From Streptococcus pneumoniae (GTDB lineage: Bacteria; Bacillota; Bacilli; Lactobacillales; Streptococcaceae): DNA of 64,000 nucleotides. Location of the stretch: contig NZ_LN831051.1 in NCBI RefSeq assembly GCF_001457635.1, forward strand, positions 496,001-560,000, read 5' to 3'. The notes under the pieces are model-generated. The model did not search any database. It had not been told where the DNA came from and was given only the letters and a program-made list of their open reading frames with translations. The position numbers were made by a program, and so were the translations under genes. Positions 39,444 through 48,136 of the stretch are shown piece after piece; the stretch's first letter is position 1; each line of letters opens with the position of its first letter.

Positions 39444-40790
39444 ATGAAAATTTTACCGTTTATAGCAAGAGGAACAAGTTATTACTTGAAGATGTCAGTT
39501 AAAAAGCTTGTTCCTTTTTTAGTAGTAGGATTGATGCTAGCAGCTGGTGATAGTGTCTATGCCTATTCCAGAGGAAATGGATCGATTGCGCGTGGGGATG
39601 ATTATCCTGCTTATTATAAAAATGGGAGCCAGGAGATTGATCAGTGGCGCATGTATTCTCGTCAGTGTACTTCTTTTGTAGCCTTTCGTTTGAGTAATGT
39701 CAATGGTTTTGAAATTCCGGCAGCTTATGGAAATGCGAATGAATGGGGACATCGTGCTCGTCGGGAAGGTTATCGTGTAGATAATACACCGACGATTGGT
39801 TCCATTACTTGGTCTACTGCAGGAACTTATGGTCATGTTGCCTGGGTGTCAAATGTAATGGGAGATCAGATTGAGATTGAGGAATATAACTATGGTTATA
39901 CAGAATCCTATAATAAACGAGTTATAAAAGCAAACACGATGACAGGATTTATTCATTTTAAAGATTTGGATAGTGGCAGTGTTGGGAATAGTCAATCCTC
40001 AGCTTCAACAGGCGGAACTCATTATTTTAAGACCAAGTCTGCTATTAAAACTGAACCCCTAGTTAGTGCAACTGTGATTGATTACTATTATCCTGGGGAG
40101 AAGGTTCATTATGATCAGATACTTGAAAAAGACGGCTATAAGTGGTTGAGTTATACTGCCTATAATGGAAGCTATCGTTATGTTCAATTGGAGGCTGTGA
40201 ATAAAAATCCTCTAGGTAATTCTGTTCTTTCTTCAACAGGAGGAACTCATTATTTTAAGATCAAGTCTGCTATTAAAACTGAACCCCTAGTTAGTGCAAC
40301 TGTGATTGATTACTATTATCCTGGAGAGAAGGTTCATTATGATCAGATACTTGAAAAAGACGGCTATAAGTGGTTGAGTTATACGGCTTATAACGGAAGT
40401 CGTCGCTATATACAGCTAGAGGGAGTGACTTCTTCACAAAATTATCAGAATCAATCAGGAAATATCTCTAGCTATGGATCCAATAATAGTTCAACTGTCG
40501 GTTGGAAGAAAATAAATGGTAGTTGGTATCATTTCAAATCAAATGGTTCTAAATCAACAGGATGGCTGAAAGACGGTTCTAGCTGGTATTATTTGAAATT
40601 ATCTGGTGAAATGCAGACAGGATGGTTAAAGGAGAATGGCTCGTGGTATTATCTGGGTAGTTCAGGGGCAATGAAAACAGGCTGGTACCAGGTCTCTGGT
40701 AAGTGGTATTATTCTTACTCTTCAGGCGCCTTAGCTATTAATACGACGGTGGATGGCTACAGAGTAAACAGTGATGGAGAACGAGTATAG
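39444..40790 (+). CDS. cbpD: Choline-binding murein hydrolase CbpD (fratricin)
   Basis: A 448-residue secreted hydrolase released by competent cells to lyse non-competent relatives. Signal peptide to about residue 40 (SVYA|YSRGN). CHAP domain with catalytic C75 ('YSRQCTSFVAF') and the 'YGHVAW' histidine; two nearly identical SH3b domains (about 195-253 and 270-330; the DNA repeats too); and a C-terminal choline-binding domain with about four GW repeats ending 'VDGYRVNSDGERV'. AGGAGGA ribosome site. Monocistronic and ComX-driven. Confidence 0.97.
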   Translation: MKILPFIARGTSYYLKMSVKKLVPFLVVGLMLAAGDSVYAYSRGNGSIARGDDYPAYYKNGSQEIDQWRMYSRQCTSFVAFRLSNVNGFEIPAAYGNANEWGHRARREGYRVDNTPTIGSITWSTAGTYGHVAWVSNVMGDQIEIEEYNYGYTESYNKRVIKANTMTGFIHFKDLDSGSVGNSQSSASTGGTHYFKTKSAIKTEPLVSATVIDYYYPGEKVHYDQILEKDGYKWLSYTAYNGSYRYVQLEAVNKNPLGNSVLSSTGGTHYFKIKSAIKTEPLVSATVIDYYYPGEKVHYDQILEKDGYKWLSYTAYNGSRRYIQLEGVTSSQNYQNQSGNISSYGSNNSSTVGWKKINGSWYHFKSNGSKSTGWLKDGSSWYYLKLSGEMQTGWLKENGSWYYLGSSGAMKTGWYQVSGKWYYSYSSGALAINTTVDGYRVNSDGERV

Positions 40791-40838
40791 AAAATTGGAG
40801 TAGGAGAAATTTCCTGCTCTTTTCTGTAAGCAGTTTCC

Positions 40839-40867
40839 TTGACATTTTTCTTATTTTGCGCTATCAT
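40839..40867 (+). promoter_or_regulatory. Promoter of the TPP-riboswitch operon
   Basis: TTGACA (40839-40844), 17-bp spacer, TATCAT (40862-40867). The riboswitch begins about 17 bp downstream. Confidence 0.8.
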
Positions 40868-40883
40868 ATATACATATAATATA

Positions 40884-40970
40884 TGGGAGTCTGTGTACAG
40901 TCTGAGAGGAAGTGTTAAACTTCGACCGCACCTGATCTGGGTAATGCCAGCGGAGGGAACGATACTTAGT
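40884..40970 (+). promoter_or_regulatory. TPP riboswitch (THI element)
   Basis: The aptamer signatures are present in order: GGGAGTC near the 5' end, CTGAGAGGA, the 'GACCGCACCTGATCTGGGTAATGCCAGCG' core (in two parts) and GGAGGGAACGATACTT. These form the P1-P5 junction that binds thiamine pyrophosphate. A hairpin terminator follows at 40980-41015, so TPP would stop transcription of the operon. Confidence 0.96.
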
Positions 40971-40979
40971 CTAATTTTG

Positions 40980-41016
40980 CACCTTTTCCATGTATGGTAA
41001 AGGTTTTTCTTTTTTT
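40980..41016 (+). terminator. Riboswitch expression-platform terminator
   Basis: ACCTTTTCC / GGTAAAGGTT stem followed by a run of T. It lies between the aptamer and the first gene. Confidence 0.8.
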
Positions 41017-41045
41017 TAAAAGGAAAACGAGAAGAGGAGGTTCTT

Positions 41046-41336
41046 ATGAAAGCAAGCATTGCCTTGCAAGTTTTACCCCTAGCACAGGGGATTGATCGGA
41101 TAGCTGTTATTGATCAGGTCATTGCTTATCTGCAAACTCAAGAAGTGACGATGGTAGTGACACCATTTGAAACGGTCTTGGAAGGGGAGTTTGATGAGCT
41201 TATGCGCATTCTAAAAGAAGCGCTGGAAGTGGCAGTGCAGGAGGCAGACAATGTCTTTGCCAATGTCAAAATAAATGTAGGAGAGATTTTAAGTATTGAT
41301 GAGAAACTTGAAAAGTATACTGAGACGACACATTAG
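41046..41336 (+). CDS. MTH1187/YkoF-type thiamine-binding protein
   Basis: A 96-residue alpha-beta protein of the MTH1187/YqgV group (about one ferredoxin-like domain: 'KASIALQVLPL' and 'EVTMVVTPFETVLEGEFDELM'). Family members bind thiamine or hydroxymethylpyrimidine in the cytoplasm and occur in thiamine operons. First gene under the TPP riboswitch. It overlaps the permease gene by about 38 bp in another frame. The ribosome site is AGAGGAGG. Confidence 0.85.
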   Translation: MKASIALQVLPLAQGIDRIAVIDQVIAYLQTQEVTMVVTPFETVLEGEFDELMRILKEALEVAVQEADNVFANVKINVGEILSIDEKLEKYTETTH

Positions 41337-42057
41337 TCTATTGGGCTTTCTCGGAGTATTGTCAATCTGGCAGTTAGCAGGTTTTCTTAAACTTCTCCCC
41401 AAGTTTATCCTGCCGACACCTCTTGAAATTCTCCAGCCCTTTGTTCGTGACAGAGAATTTCTCTGGCACCATAGCTGGGCGACCTTGAGAGTGGCTTTAC
41501 TGGGGCTGATTTTGGGAGTTTTGATTGCCTGTCTTATGGCTGTGCTCATGGATAGTTTGACTTGGCTCAATGACCTGATTTACCCTATGATGGTGGTCAT
41601 TCAGACCATTCCGACCATTGCCATAGCTCCTATCCTGGTCTTGTGGCTGGGTTATGGGATTTTGCCCAAGATTGTCTTGATTATCTTAACAACAACCTTT
41701 CCCATCATCGTTAGTATTTTGGACGGTTTTAGGCATTGTGACAAGGATATGCTGACTTTGTTTAGTCTGATGCGAGCAAACCCTTGGCAAATCCTGTGGC
41801 ATTTTAAAATCCCGGTTAGCCTGCCTTACTTTTATGCAGGTCTGAGGGTCAGTGTCTCCTACGCCTTTATCACAACTGTGGTATCTGAGTGGTTGGGAGG
41901 TTTTGAAGGTCTTGGTGTTTATATGATTCAGTCTAAAAAACTGTTTCAGTATGATACCATGTTTGCCATTATTATTCTGGTGTCGATTATCAGTCTTTTG
42001 GGTATGAAGCTGGTCGATATCAGTGAAAAATATGTGATTAAATGGAAACGTACTTAA
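41299..42057 (+). CDS. thiX: ABC transporter permease for a thiamine precursor (ThiX)
   Basis: A 252-residue permease of the NitT/TauT/ThiX type with about six membrane helices. The EAA-like cytoplasmic loop is in 'LFSLMRANPWQILWHFKIPVSLPYFYAGL' (split). I use the ATG at 41299 because TAGGAGAG lies 12 bp before it; TTG at 41296 is an equally possible in-frame start. The operon with ThiY and ThiZ homologues and the TPP riboswitch indicates uptake of a pyrimidine precursor such as HMP or formylaminopyrimidine. Confidence 0.9.
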   Translation: MRNLKSILRRHISLLGFLGVLSIWQLAGFLKLLPKFILPTPLEILQPFVRDREFLWHHSWATLRVALLGLILGVLIACLMAVLMDSLTWLNDLIYPMMVVIQTIPTIAIAPILVLWLGYGILPKIVLIILTTTFPIIVSILDGFRHCDKDMLTLFSLMRANPWQILWHFKIPVSLPYFYAGLRVSVSYAFITTVVSEWLGGFEGLGVYMIQSKKLFQYDTMFAIIILVSIISLLGMKLVDISEKYVIKWKRT

Positions 42058-42094
42058 AATAGAGCGTTTTTGAAAAAGAAAAGAGGAAATCAAA

Positions 42095-43102
42095 ATGAAG
42101 AAAACATGGAAAGTGTTTTTAACGCTTGTAACAGCTCTTGTAGCTGTTGTGCTTGTGGCCTGTGGTCAAGGAACTGCTTCTAAAGACAACAAAGAGGCAG
42201 AACTTAAGAAGGTTGACTTTATCCTAGACTGGACACCAAATACCAACCACACAGGGCTTTATGTTGCCAAGGAAAAAGGTTATTTCAAAGAAGCTGGAGT
42301 GGATGTTGATTTGAAATTGCCACCAGAAGAAAGTTCTTCTGACTTGGTTATCAACGGAAAGGCACCATTTGCAGTGTATTTCCAAGACTACATGGCTAAG
42401 AAATTGGAAAAAGGAGCAGGAATCACTGCCGTTGCAGCTATTGTTGAACACAATACATCAGGAATCATCTCTCGTAAATCTGATAATGTAAGCAGTCCAA
42501 AAGACTTGGTTGGTAAGAAATATGGGACATGGAATGACCCAACTGAACTTGCTATGTTGAAAACCTTGGTAGAATCTCAAGGTGGAGACTTTGAGAAGGT
42601 TGAAAAAGTACCAAATAACGACTCAAACTCAATCACACCGATTGCCAATGGCGTCTTTGATACTGCTTGGATTTACTACGGTTGGGATGGTATCCTTGCT
42701 AAATCTCAAGGTGTAGATGCTAACTTCATGTACTTGAAAGACTATGTCAAGGAGTTTGACTACTATTCACCAGTTATCATCGCAAACAACGACTATCTGA
42801 AAGATAACAAAGAAGAAGCTCGCAAAGTCATCCAAGCCATCAAAAAAGGCTACCAATATGCCATGGAACATCCAGAAGAAGCTGCAGATATTCTCATCAA
42901 GAATGCACCTGAACTCAAGGAAAAACGTGACTTTGTCATCGAATCTCAAAAATACTTGTCAAAAGAATACGCAAGCGACAAGGAAAAATGGGGTCAATTT
43001 GACGCAGCTCGCTGGAATGCTTTCTATAAATGGGATAAAGAAAATGGTATCCTTAAAGAAGACTTGACAGACAAAGGCTTCACCAACGAATTTGTGAAAT
43101 AA
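42095..43102 (+). CDS. thiY: NMT1/THI5-like substrate-binding lipoprotein (ThiY)
   Basis: A 335-residue lipoprotein. The signal peptide ends with lipobox VLVAC (Cys about 23), and the mature domain has the NMT1/THI5 fold: 'KVDFILDWTPNTNHTGLYVAKEKGYF' (split) is the family signature for pyrimidine-precursor binding, resembling yeast Thi5 and Bacillus ThiY. It delivers the substrate to ThiX. GAGGAAAT precedes the ATG, and the stop overlaps thiZ. Confidence 0.94.
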   Translation: MKKTWKVFLTLVTALVAVVLVACGQGTASKDNKEAELKKVDFILDWTPNTNHTGLYVAKEKGYFKEAGVDVDLKLPPEESSSDLVINGKAPFAVYFQDYMAKKLEKGAGITAVAAIVEHNTSGIISRKSDNVSSPKDLVGKKYGTWNDPTELAMLKTLVESQGGDFEKVEKVPNNDSNSITPIANGVFDTAWIYYGWDGILAKSQGVDANFMYLKDYVKEFDYYSPVIIANNDYLKDNKEEARKVIQAIKKGYQYAMEHPEEAADILIKNAPELKEKRDFVIESQKYLSKEYASDKEKWGQFDAARWNAFYKWDKENGILKEDLTDKGFTNEFVK

Positions 43103-43830
43103 TGACAGAAATTAGACTAGAGCACGTCAGTTATGCCTATGGTCAGGAGAGGATTTTAGAGGATATCAACCTACAGGTGACTTCAGGCGAAGTGGTTTCC
43201 ATCCTAGGCCCAAGTGGTGTTGGAAAGACCACCCTCTTTAATCTAATCGCTGGGATTTTAGAAGTTCAGTCAGGGAGAATTGTCCTTGATGGTGAAGAAA
43301 ATCCCAAGGGGCGCGTGAGTTATATGTTGCAAAAGGATCTGCTCTTGGAGCACAAGACGGTGCTTGGAAATATCATTCTGCCCCTCTTGATTCAAAAGGT
43401 GGATAAGGCAGAAGCTATTTCCCGAGCGGATAAAATTCTTGCGACCTTCCAGCTGACAGCTGTAAGAGACAAGTATCCTCATGAACTTAGCGGTGGGATG
43501 CGCCAGCGTGTAGCCTTACTCCGGACCTACCTTTTTGGGCACAAGCTCTTTCTCTTAGATGAGGCCTTTAGCGCCTTGGATGAGATGACAAAGATGGAAC
43601 TCCACGCTTGGTATCTTGAGATTCACAAGCAGTTGCAGCTAACAACCCTGATCATCACGCATAGTATTGAGGAGGCCCTCAATCTCAGCGACCGCATCTA
43701 TATCTTGAAAAATCGCCCTGGGCAGATTGTTTCAGAAATTAAACTAGATTGGTCTGAAGATGAGGACAAGGAAGTCCAAAAGATTGCCTACAAACGTCAA
43801 ATCTTGGCAGAATTAGGCTTAGATAAGTAG
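43102..43830 (+). CDS. thiZ: ABC transporter ATPase for a thiamine precursor (ThiZ)
   Basis: A 242-residue ATPase: Walker A GPSGVGKTT, Q-loop YMLQKDLLL, signature ELSGGMRQRV and Walker B LFLLDEAFSALD. It starts on the last base of thiY (TAATG). Last gene of the riboswitch operon; an AGGGAGTTGG...CAGCGCCCTTTTTC stretch after it may terminate the unit. Confidence 0.94.
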   Translation: MTEIRLEHVSYAYGQERILEDINLQVTSGEVVSILGPSGVGKTTLFNLIAGILEVQSGRIVLDGEENPKGRVSYMLQKDLLLEHKTVLGNIILPLLIQKVDKAEAISRADKILATFQLTAVRDKYPHELSGGMRQRVALLRTYLFGHKLFLLDEAFSALDEMTKMELHAWYLEIHKQLQLTTLIITHSIEEALNLSDRIYILKNRPGQIVSEIKLDWSEDEDKEVQKIAYKRQILAELGLDK

Positions 43831-43900
43831 AAAAATAGGGAGTTGGTGAAGATTATCCTTTACCAGCGCCCTTTTTCTTTTAAAAATGAGAAAATTTCGG

Positions 43901-43923
43901 TATAATAGTCAAACAAGGTCAAG
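43901..43923 (+). promoter_or_regulatory. ctsR-clpC promoter with CtsR operator
   Basis: A -10 TATAAT (43901-43906) is followed at once by AGTCAAA-CAA-GGTCAAG (43907-43923), matching the CtsR direct repeat RGTCAAA-NAN-RGTCAAA with one mismatch. Bound CtsR would block the start site; heat releases it. Confidence 0.92.
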
Positions 43924-43948
43924 GTTTAAAGAGAGAGGTGGGTTTGTT

Positions 43949-44407
43949 ATGAGATTTAAAAATACATCGGATCATATTGAGGCCTACATCAAGGCGATTT
44001 TAGATCAATCTGGTATCGTGGAGTTGCAACGGAGTCAGTTGGCAGATACCTTTCAGGTTGTTCCTAGTCAGATTAACTACGTGATCAAGACACGCTTTAC
44101 GGAAAGTAGAGGCTACTTGGTTGAAAGTAAGCGTGGTGGTGGAGGCTACATTCGTATAGGACGAATTGAGTTTTCTAGTCATCATGAAATGCTCCGGGAG
44201 CTGCTTTACTCGATTGGTGAGCGAGTCAGTCAAGAAATTTATGAGGATATTCTCCAGCTTTTGGTTGAGCAGGAATTGATGACCAAGCAGGAGATGAATT
44301 TGCTAGAATCAGTAGCTTTGGATCGCGTTTTAGGAGAAGAAGCTCCAGTTGTTCGAGCAAACATGCTACGTCAGATCATACAAGAGGTAGATAGAAAAGG
44401 GAAGTAA
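43949..44407 (+). CDS. ctsR: Class III heat-shock repressor CtsR
   Basis: A 152-residue repressor of clp genes. The winged helix-turn-helix with the glycine-rich tetrad 'SKRGGGGYIRI' (wing and thermosensor) is diagnostic, and the N-terminus MRFKNTSDHIEAYIK is standard. I use the ATG at 43949 behind GAGAGAGG; the longer frame from 43886 would run back through the operator. It precedes clpC by 1 bp and regulates itself through the box above. Confidence 0.96.
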   Translation: MRFKNTSDHIEAYIKAILDQSGIVELQRSQLADTFQVVPSQINYVIKTRFTESRGYLVESKRGGGGYIRIGRIEFSSHHEMLRELLYSIGERVSQEIYEDILQLLVEQELMTKQEMNLLESVALDRVLGEEAPVVRANMLRQIIQEVDRKGK

Positions 44408-44408
44408 G

Positions 44409-46841
44409 ATGAACTATTCAAAAGCATTGAATGAATGTATCGAAAGTGCCTACATGGTTGCTGGACATTTTGGAGCTCGTTATCTAGAGTCTTGGCACTT
44501 GTTGATTGCCATGTCTAATCACAGTTATAGTGTAGCAGGGGCAACTTTAAATGATTATCCGTATGAGCTGGACCGTTTAGAAGAGGTGGCTTTGGAACTG
44601 ACTGAAACGGACTATAGCCAGGATGAAACTTTTACGGAATTGCCGTTCTCCCGTCGTTTGCAGATTCTTTTTGACGAAGCAGAGTATGTAGCGTCAGTGG
44701 TCCATGCTAAGGTGCTAGGGACAGAGCACGTCCTCTATGCGATTTTGCATGATGGCAATGCCTTGGCGACTCGTATCTTGGAGAGGGCTGGTTTTTCTTA
44801 TGAAGACAAGAAAGATCAGGTCAAGATTGCTGCTCTTCGTCGAAATTTAGAAGAACGGGCAGGCTGGACTCGTGAAGATCTCAAGGCTTTACGCCAACGC
44901 CATCGTACAGTAGCTGACAAGCAAAATTCTATGGCCAATATGATGGGCATGCCGCAGACTCCTAGTGGTGGTCTCGAGGACTATACGCATGATTTGACAG
45001 AGCAAGCGTGTTCTGGCAAGTTAGAACCAGTCATCGGTCGGGACAAGGAAATCTCACGTATGATTCAAATCTTGAGCCGGAAGACTAAGAACAACCCTGT
45101 CTTGGTTGGGGATGCTGGTGTCGGGAAAACAGCTCTGGCGCTTGGTCTTGCTCAGCGTATTGCTAGTGGTGACGTGCCTGCGGAAATGGCTAAGATGCGC
45201 GTGTTAGAACTTGATTTGATGAATGTCGTTGCAGGGACACGCTTCCGTGGTGACTTTGAAGAACGCATGAATAATATCATCAAGGATATTGAAGAAGATG
45301 GCCAAGTCATCCTCTTTATCGATGAACTCCACACCATCATGGGTTCTGGTAGCGGGATTGATTCGACTCTGGATGCGGCCAATATCTTGAAACCAGCCTT
45401 GGCGCGTGGAACTTTGAGAACGGTTGGTGCCACCACTCAGGAAGAATATCAAAAACATATCGAAAAAGATGCGGCTCTTTCTCGTCGTTTCGCTAAAGTG
45501 ACGATTGAAGAACCAAGTGTGGCAGATAGTATGACTATTTTACAAGGTTTGAAGGCGACTTATGAGAAACATCACCGTGTACAAATCACAGATGAAGCGG
45601 TTGAAACAGCGGTTAAGATGGCTCATCGTTATTTAACCAGTCGTCACTTGCCAGACTCTGCTATCGACCTCTTGGACGAAGCAGCAGCAACAGTGCAAAA
45701 TAAGGTAAAGTATGTAAAAGCAGACGATTCAGATTTGAGTCCAGCTGATAAGGCCCTGATGGATGGCAAGTGGAAACAGGCAGCCCAGCTAATCGCAAAA
45801 GAAGAGGAAGTACCTGTCTACAAAGACTTGGTGACAGAGTCTGATATTTTGACCACCTTGAGTCGCTTGTCAGGAATCCCAGTTCAAAAACTGACTCAAA
45901 CGGATGCTAAGAAGTATCTAAATCTTGAAGCAGAACTCCATAAACGTGTCATCGGTCAAGATCAAGCTGTTTCAAGCATTAGTCGTGCGATTCGCCGTAA
46001 TCAGTCAGGAATTCGCAGTCACAAGCGTCCGATCGGTTCCTTTATGTTCCTAGGACCCACAGGTGTCGGTAAGACCGAGTTGGCCAAGGCTTTGGCAGAA
46101 GTTCTCTTTGATGACGAATCAGCCCTTATCCGCTTTGATATGAGTGAGTATATGGAGAAATTCGCAGCCAGCCGTCTAAATGGAGCTCCTCCAGGCTATG
46201 TGGGTTACGAAGAAGGTGGAGAGTTGACAGAGAAGGTTCGCAATAAACCCTATTCCGTTCTCCTCTTTGATGAGGTAGAGAAGGCCCACCCAGATATCTT
46301 TAATGTTCTCTTGCAAGTTCTGGATGACGGTGTTTTGACAGATAGCAAGGGACGCAAGGTCGATTTTTCAAATACCATTATCATTATGACATCGAACCTA
46401 GGTGCGACTGCCCTTCGTGATGATAAGACTGTTGGTTTTGGGGCTAAGGATATTCGTTTTGACCAGGAAAATATGGAAAAACGCATGTTTGAAGAACTGA
46501 AAAAAGCTTATAGACCGGAATTCATCAACCGTATTGATGAGAAGGTGGTCTTCCATAGCCTATCTAGTGACCATATGCAGGAAGTGGTGAAGATTATGGT
46601 CAAGCCTTTAGTGGCAAGTTTGGCTGAAAAAGGCATTGACTTGAAATTACAAGCTTCAGCTCTGAAATTGTTAGCAAATCAAGGATATGACCCAGAGATG
46701 GGAGCTCGCCCACTTCGCAGAACCCTGCAAACAGAAGTGGAGGACAAGTTGGCAGAACTTCTTCTTAAGGGAGATTTAGTGGCAGGCAGCACACTTAAGA
46801 TTGGTGTCAAAGCAGGCCAGTTAAAATTTGATATTGCATAA
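44409..46841 (+). CDS. clpC: ATP-dependent Clp protease ATPase subunit ClpC
   Basis: An 810-residue HSP100 unfoldase for ClpP. Clp N-domain (1-150), first AAA+ domain with Walker A GDAGVGKTAL, a middle region, and second AAA+ domain with GPTGVGKTEL, followed by the ClpC C-terminal D2-small domain. 'GGLEDYTHDLTEQ' marks the start of D1. Only a short middle domain is visible between about 400 and 470. In an operon with its repressor ctsR. Confidence 0.96.
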   Translation: MNYSKALNECIESAYMVAGHFGARYLESWHLLIAMSNHSYSVAGATLNDYPYELDRLEEVALELTETDYSQDETFTELPFSRRLQILFDEAEYVASVVHAKVLGTEHVLYAILHDGNALATRILERAGFSYEDKKDQVKIAALRRNLEERAGWTREDLKALRQRHRTVADKQNSMANMMGMPQTPSGGLEDYTHDLTEQACSGKLEPVIGRDKEISRMIQILSRKTKNNPVLVGDAGVGKTALALGLAQRIASGDVPAEMAKMRVLELDLMNVVAGTRFRGDFEERMNNIIKDIEEDGQVILFIDELHTIMGSGSGIDSTLDAANILKPALARGTLRTVGATTQEEYQKHIEKDAALSRRFAKVTIEEPSVADSMTILQGLKATYEKHHRVQITDEAVETAVKMAHRYLTSRHLPDSAIDLLDEAAATVQNKVKYVKADDSDLSPADKALMDGKWKQAAQLIAKEEEVPVYKDLVTESDILTTLSRLSGIPVQKLTQTDAKKYLNLEAELHKRVIGQDQAVSSISRAIRRNQSGIRSHKRPIGSFMFLGPTGVGKTELAKALAEVLFDDESALIRFDMSEYMEKFAASRLNGAPPGYVGYEEGGELTEKVRNKPYSVLLFDEVEKAHPDIFNVLLQVLDDGVLTDSKGRKVDFSNTIIIMTSNLGATALRDDKTVGFGAKDIRFDQENMEKRMFEELKKAYRPEFINRIDEKVVFHSLSSDHMQEVVKIMVKPLVASLAEKGIDLKLQASALKLLANQGYDPEMGARPLRRTLQTEVEDKLAELLLKGDLVAGSTLKIGVKAGQLKFDIA

Positions 46842-46887
46842 AAGAATAAAAGTATCAGCATCTGACCATAAGTCACAGTGGAGTGAA

Positions 46888-46998
46888 ACTCAATGAAAAT
46901 CAAAGAGCAAACTAGGCAGCTAGCCGCAGGTTGCTCAAAACACTGGTTTGAGGTTGCAGATAGAGCTGACGTGGTTTGAAGAGATTTTCGAAGAGTAT
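46888..46998. repeat. BOX element, copy 1 (boxA-boxC type)
   Basis: ACTCAATGAAAATCAAAG ... GCTAGCCGCAGGTTGCTCAAAACACTG ... AGCTGACGTGGTTTGAAGAG ... CGAAGAGTAT is the well-known pneumococcal BOX sequence, about 111 bp, with boxA/boxC ends and no boxB insert. It lies after clpC. Confidence 0.88.
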
Positions 46999-47207
46999 GA
47001 AACTAAAACCTATAGCTTCTAAACGATCCGTGGTTTTCACCATTCAACACAAAATTCATATGTTTATTACCCTCCGTCGTATTTGTCTTAGAGCGTGTGT
47101 AGTAGAAAAAGAGCAGTCTTATCTGAAATTTTTATTCTTTCAAAAGAGACCTGTTTCTTTTTTGCATGTCAAATCCGTTCTAGCTGGTATTTGAAAAATC
47201 AAACTAA

Positions 47208-47319
47208 TATTCAATGAAAATCAAAGAACAAACTAGGCAGCTAGCCACAGGTTGCTCAAAACACTGTTTTTAGATTGTAGATAGAGCTGACGTGGTTTGA
47301 AGAGATTTTCGAAGAGTAT
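47208..47319. repeat. BOX element, copy 2
   Basis: A second, same-orientation copy of the BOX (about 112 bp), differing at a few bases, 209 bp after copy 1. The stretch between the copies (46999-47207) and from 47320 to 47482 shows no convincing gene; it precedes the rr06 ribosome site GGGAGAG. Confidence 0.88.
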
Positions 47320-47482
47320 AAGCTGCAAGATGAATGATTTTCTTGTATTGACGTTGTTGTTGACAAAAAGTAGCGGATAAATGAAATCCATTCCATTATC
47401 ATAGATGATAGGCTGGTAGGAAATTTTCAAATAGCATACAGGAAATAGATGTATGGAGTTCTGGTAGTAGAAAGGGAGAGAG

Positions 47483-48136
47483 ATGAACATTTTAGTTGCA
47501 GATGACGAGGAAATGATTAGAGAAGGAATTGCAGCATTTCTGACAGAAGAGGGTTATCATGTCATTATGGCTAAGGATGGACAAGAGGTCTTGGAAAAAT
47601 TTCAAGATCTCCCTATCCATCTCATGGTACTGGATTTAATGATGCCTAGGAAGAGTGGTTTTGAAGTGTTAAAAGAAATCAATCAAAAGCACGATATTCC
47701 TGTCATCGTCTTGAGTGCTCTGGGAGATGAAACTACTCAGTCACAGGTATTTGATCTCTATGCTGATGATCATGTGACAAAACCTTTTTCTTTGGTACTG
47801 CTTGTCAAGCGTATTAAGGCGCTTATCAGACGTTACTACGTCATAGAGGATATTTGGCGATATCAGGATGTAACAGTGGATTTTACCTCTTACAAAGCAC
47901 ATTATAAAAATGAAGAAATTGATCTCAAACCAAAGGAATTACTGGTACTAAAGTGTTTGATTCAGCATAAAAATCAAGTTTTAAGTAGAGAGCAGATATT
48001 GGAAGAAATTTCAAAAGATGTAGCTGATTTACCTTGTGATAGGGTCGTTGATGTCTATATTCGTACTCTTCGCAAAAAATTAGCTTTAGATTGTATCGTG
48101 ACTGTGAAAAATGTTGGGTATAAGATTAGCTTATGA
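47483..48136 (+). CDS. rr06: Response regulator RR06 (OmpR family)
   Basis: A 217-residue OmpR-type regulator. The receiver domain has acidic pocket residues DD (7-8) and phosphoacceptor D51 in '[12 protein letters not shown]', with conserved K in VTKPFS. The C-terminal winged helix contains '[14 protein letters not shown]' and '[11 protein letters not shown]'. It overlaps hk06 by 4 bp. In pneumococcus RR06/HK06 controls expression of the neighbouring cbpA adhesin gene. Confidence 0.95.

Noticed and set aside
46999..47207. Short ORF (46976-47194) between the BOX copies
   Set aside because: It begins inside the BOX, lacks a ribosome site and has no recognisable features.
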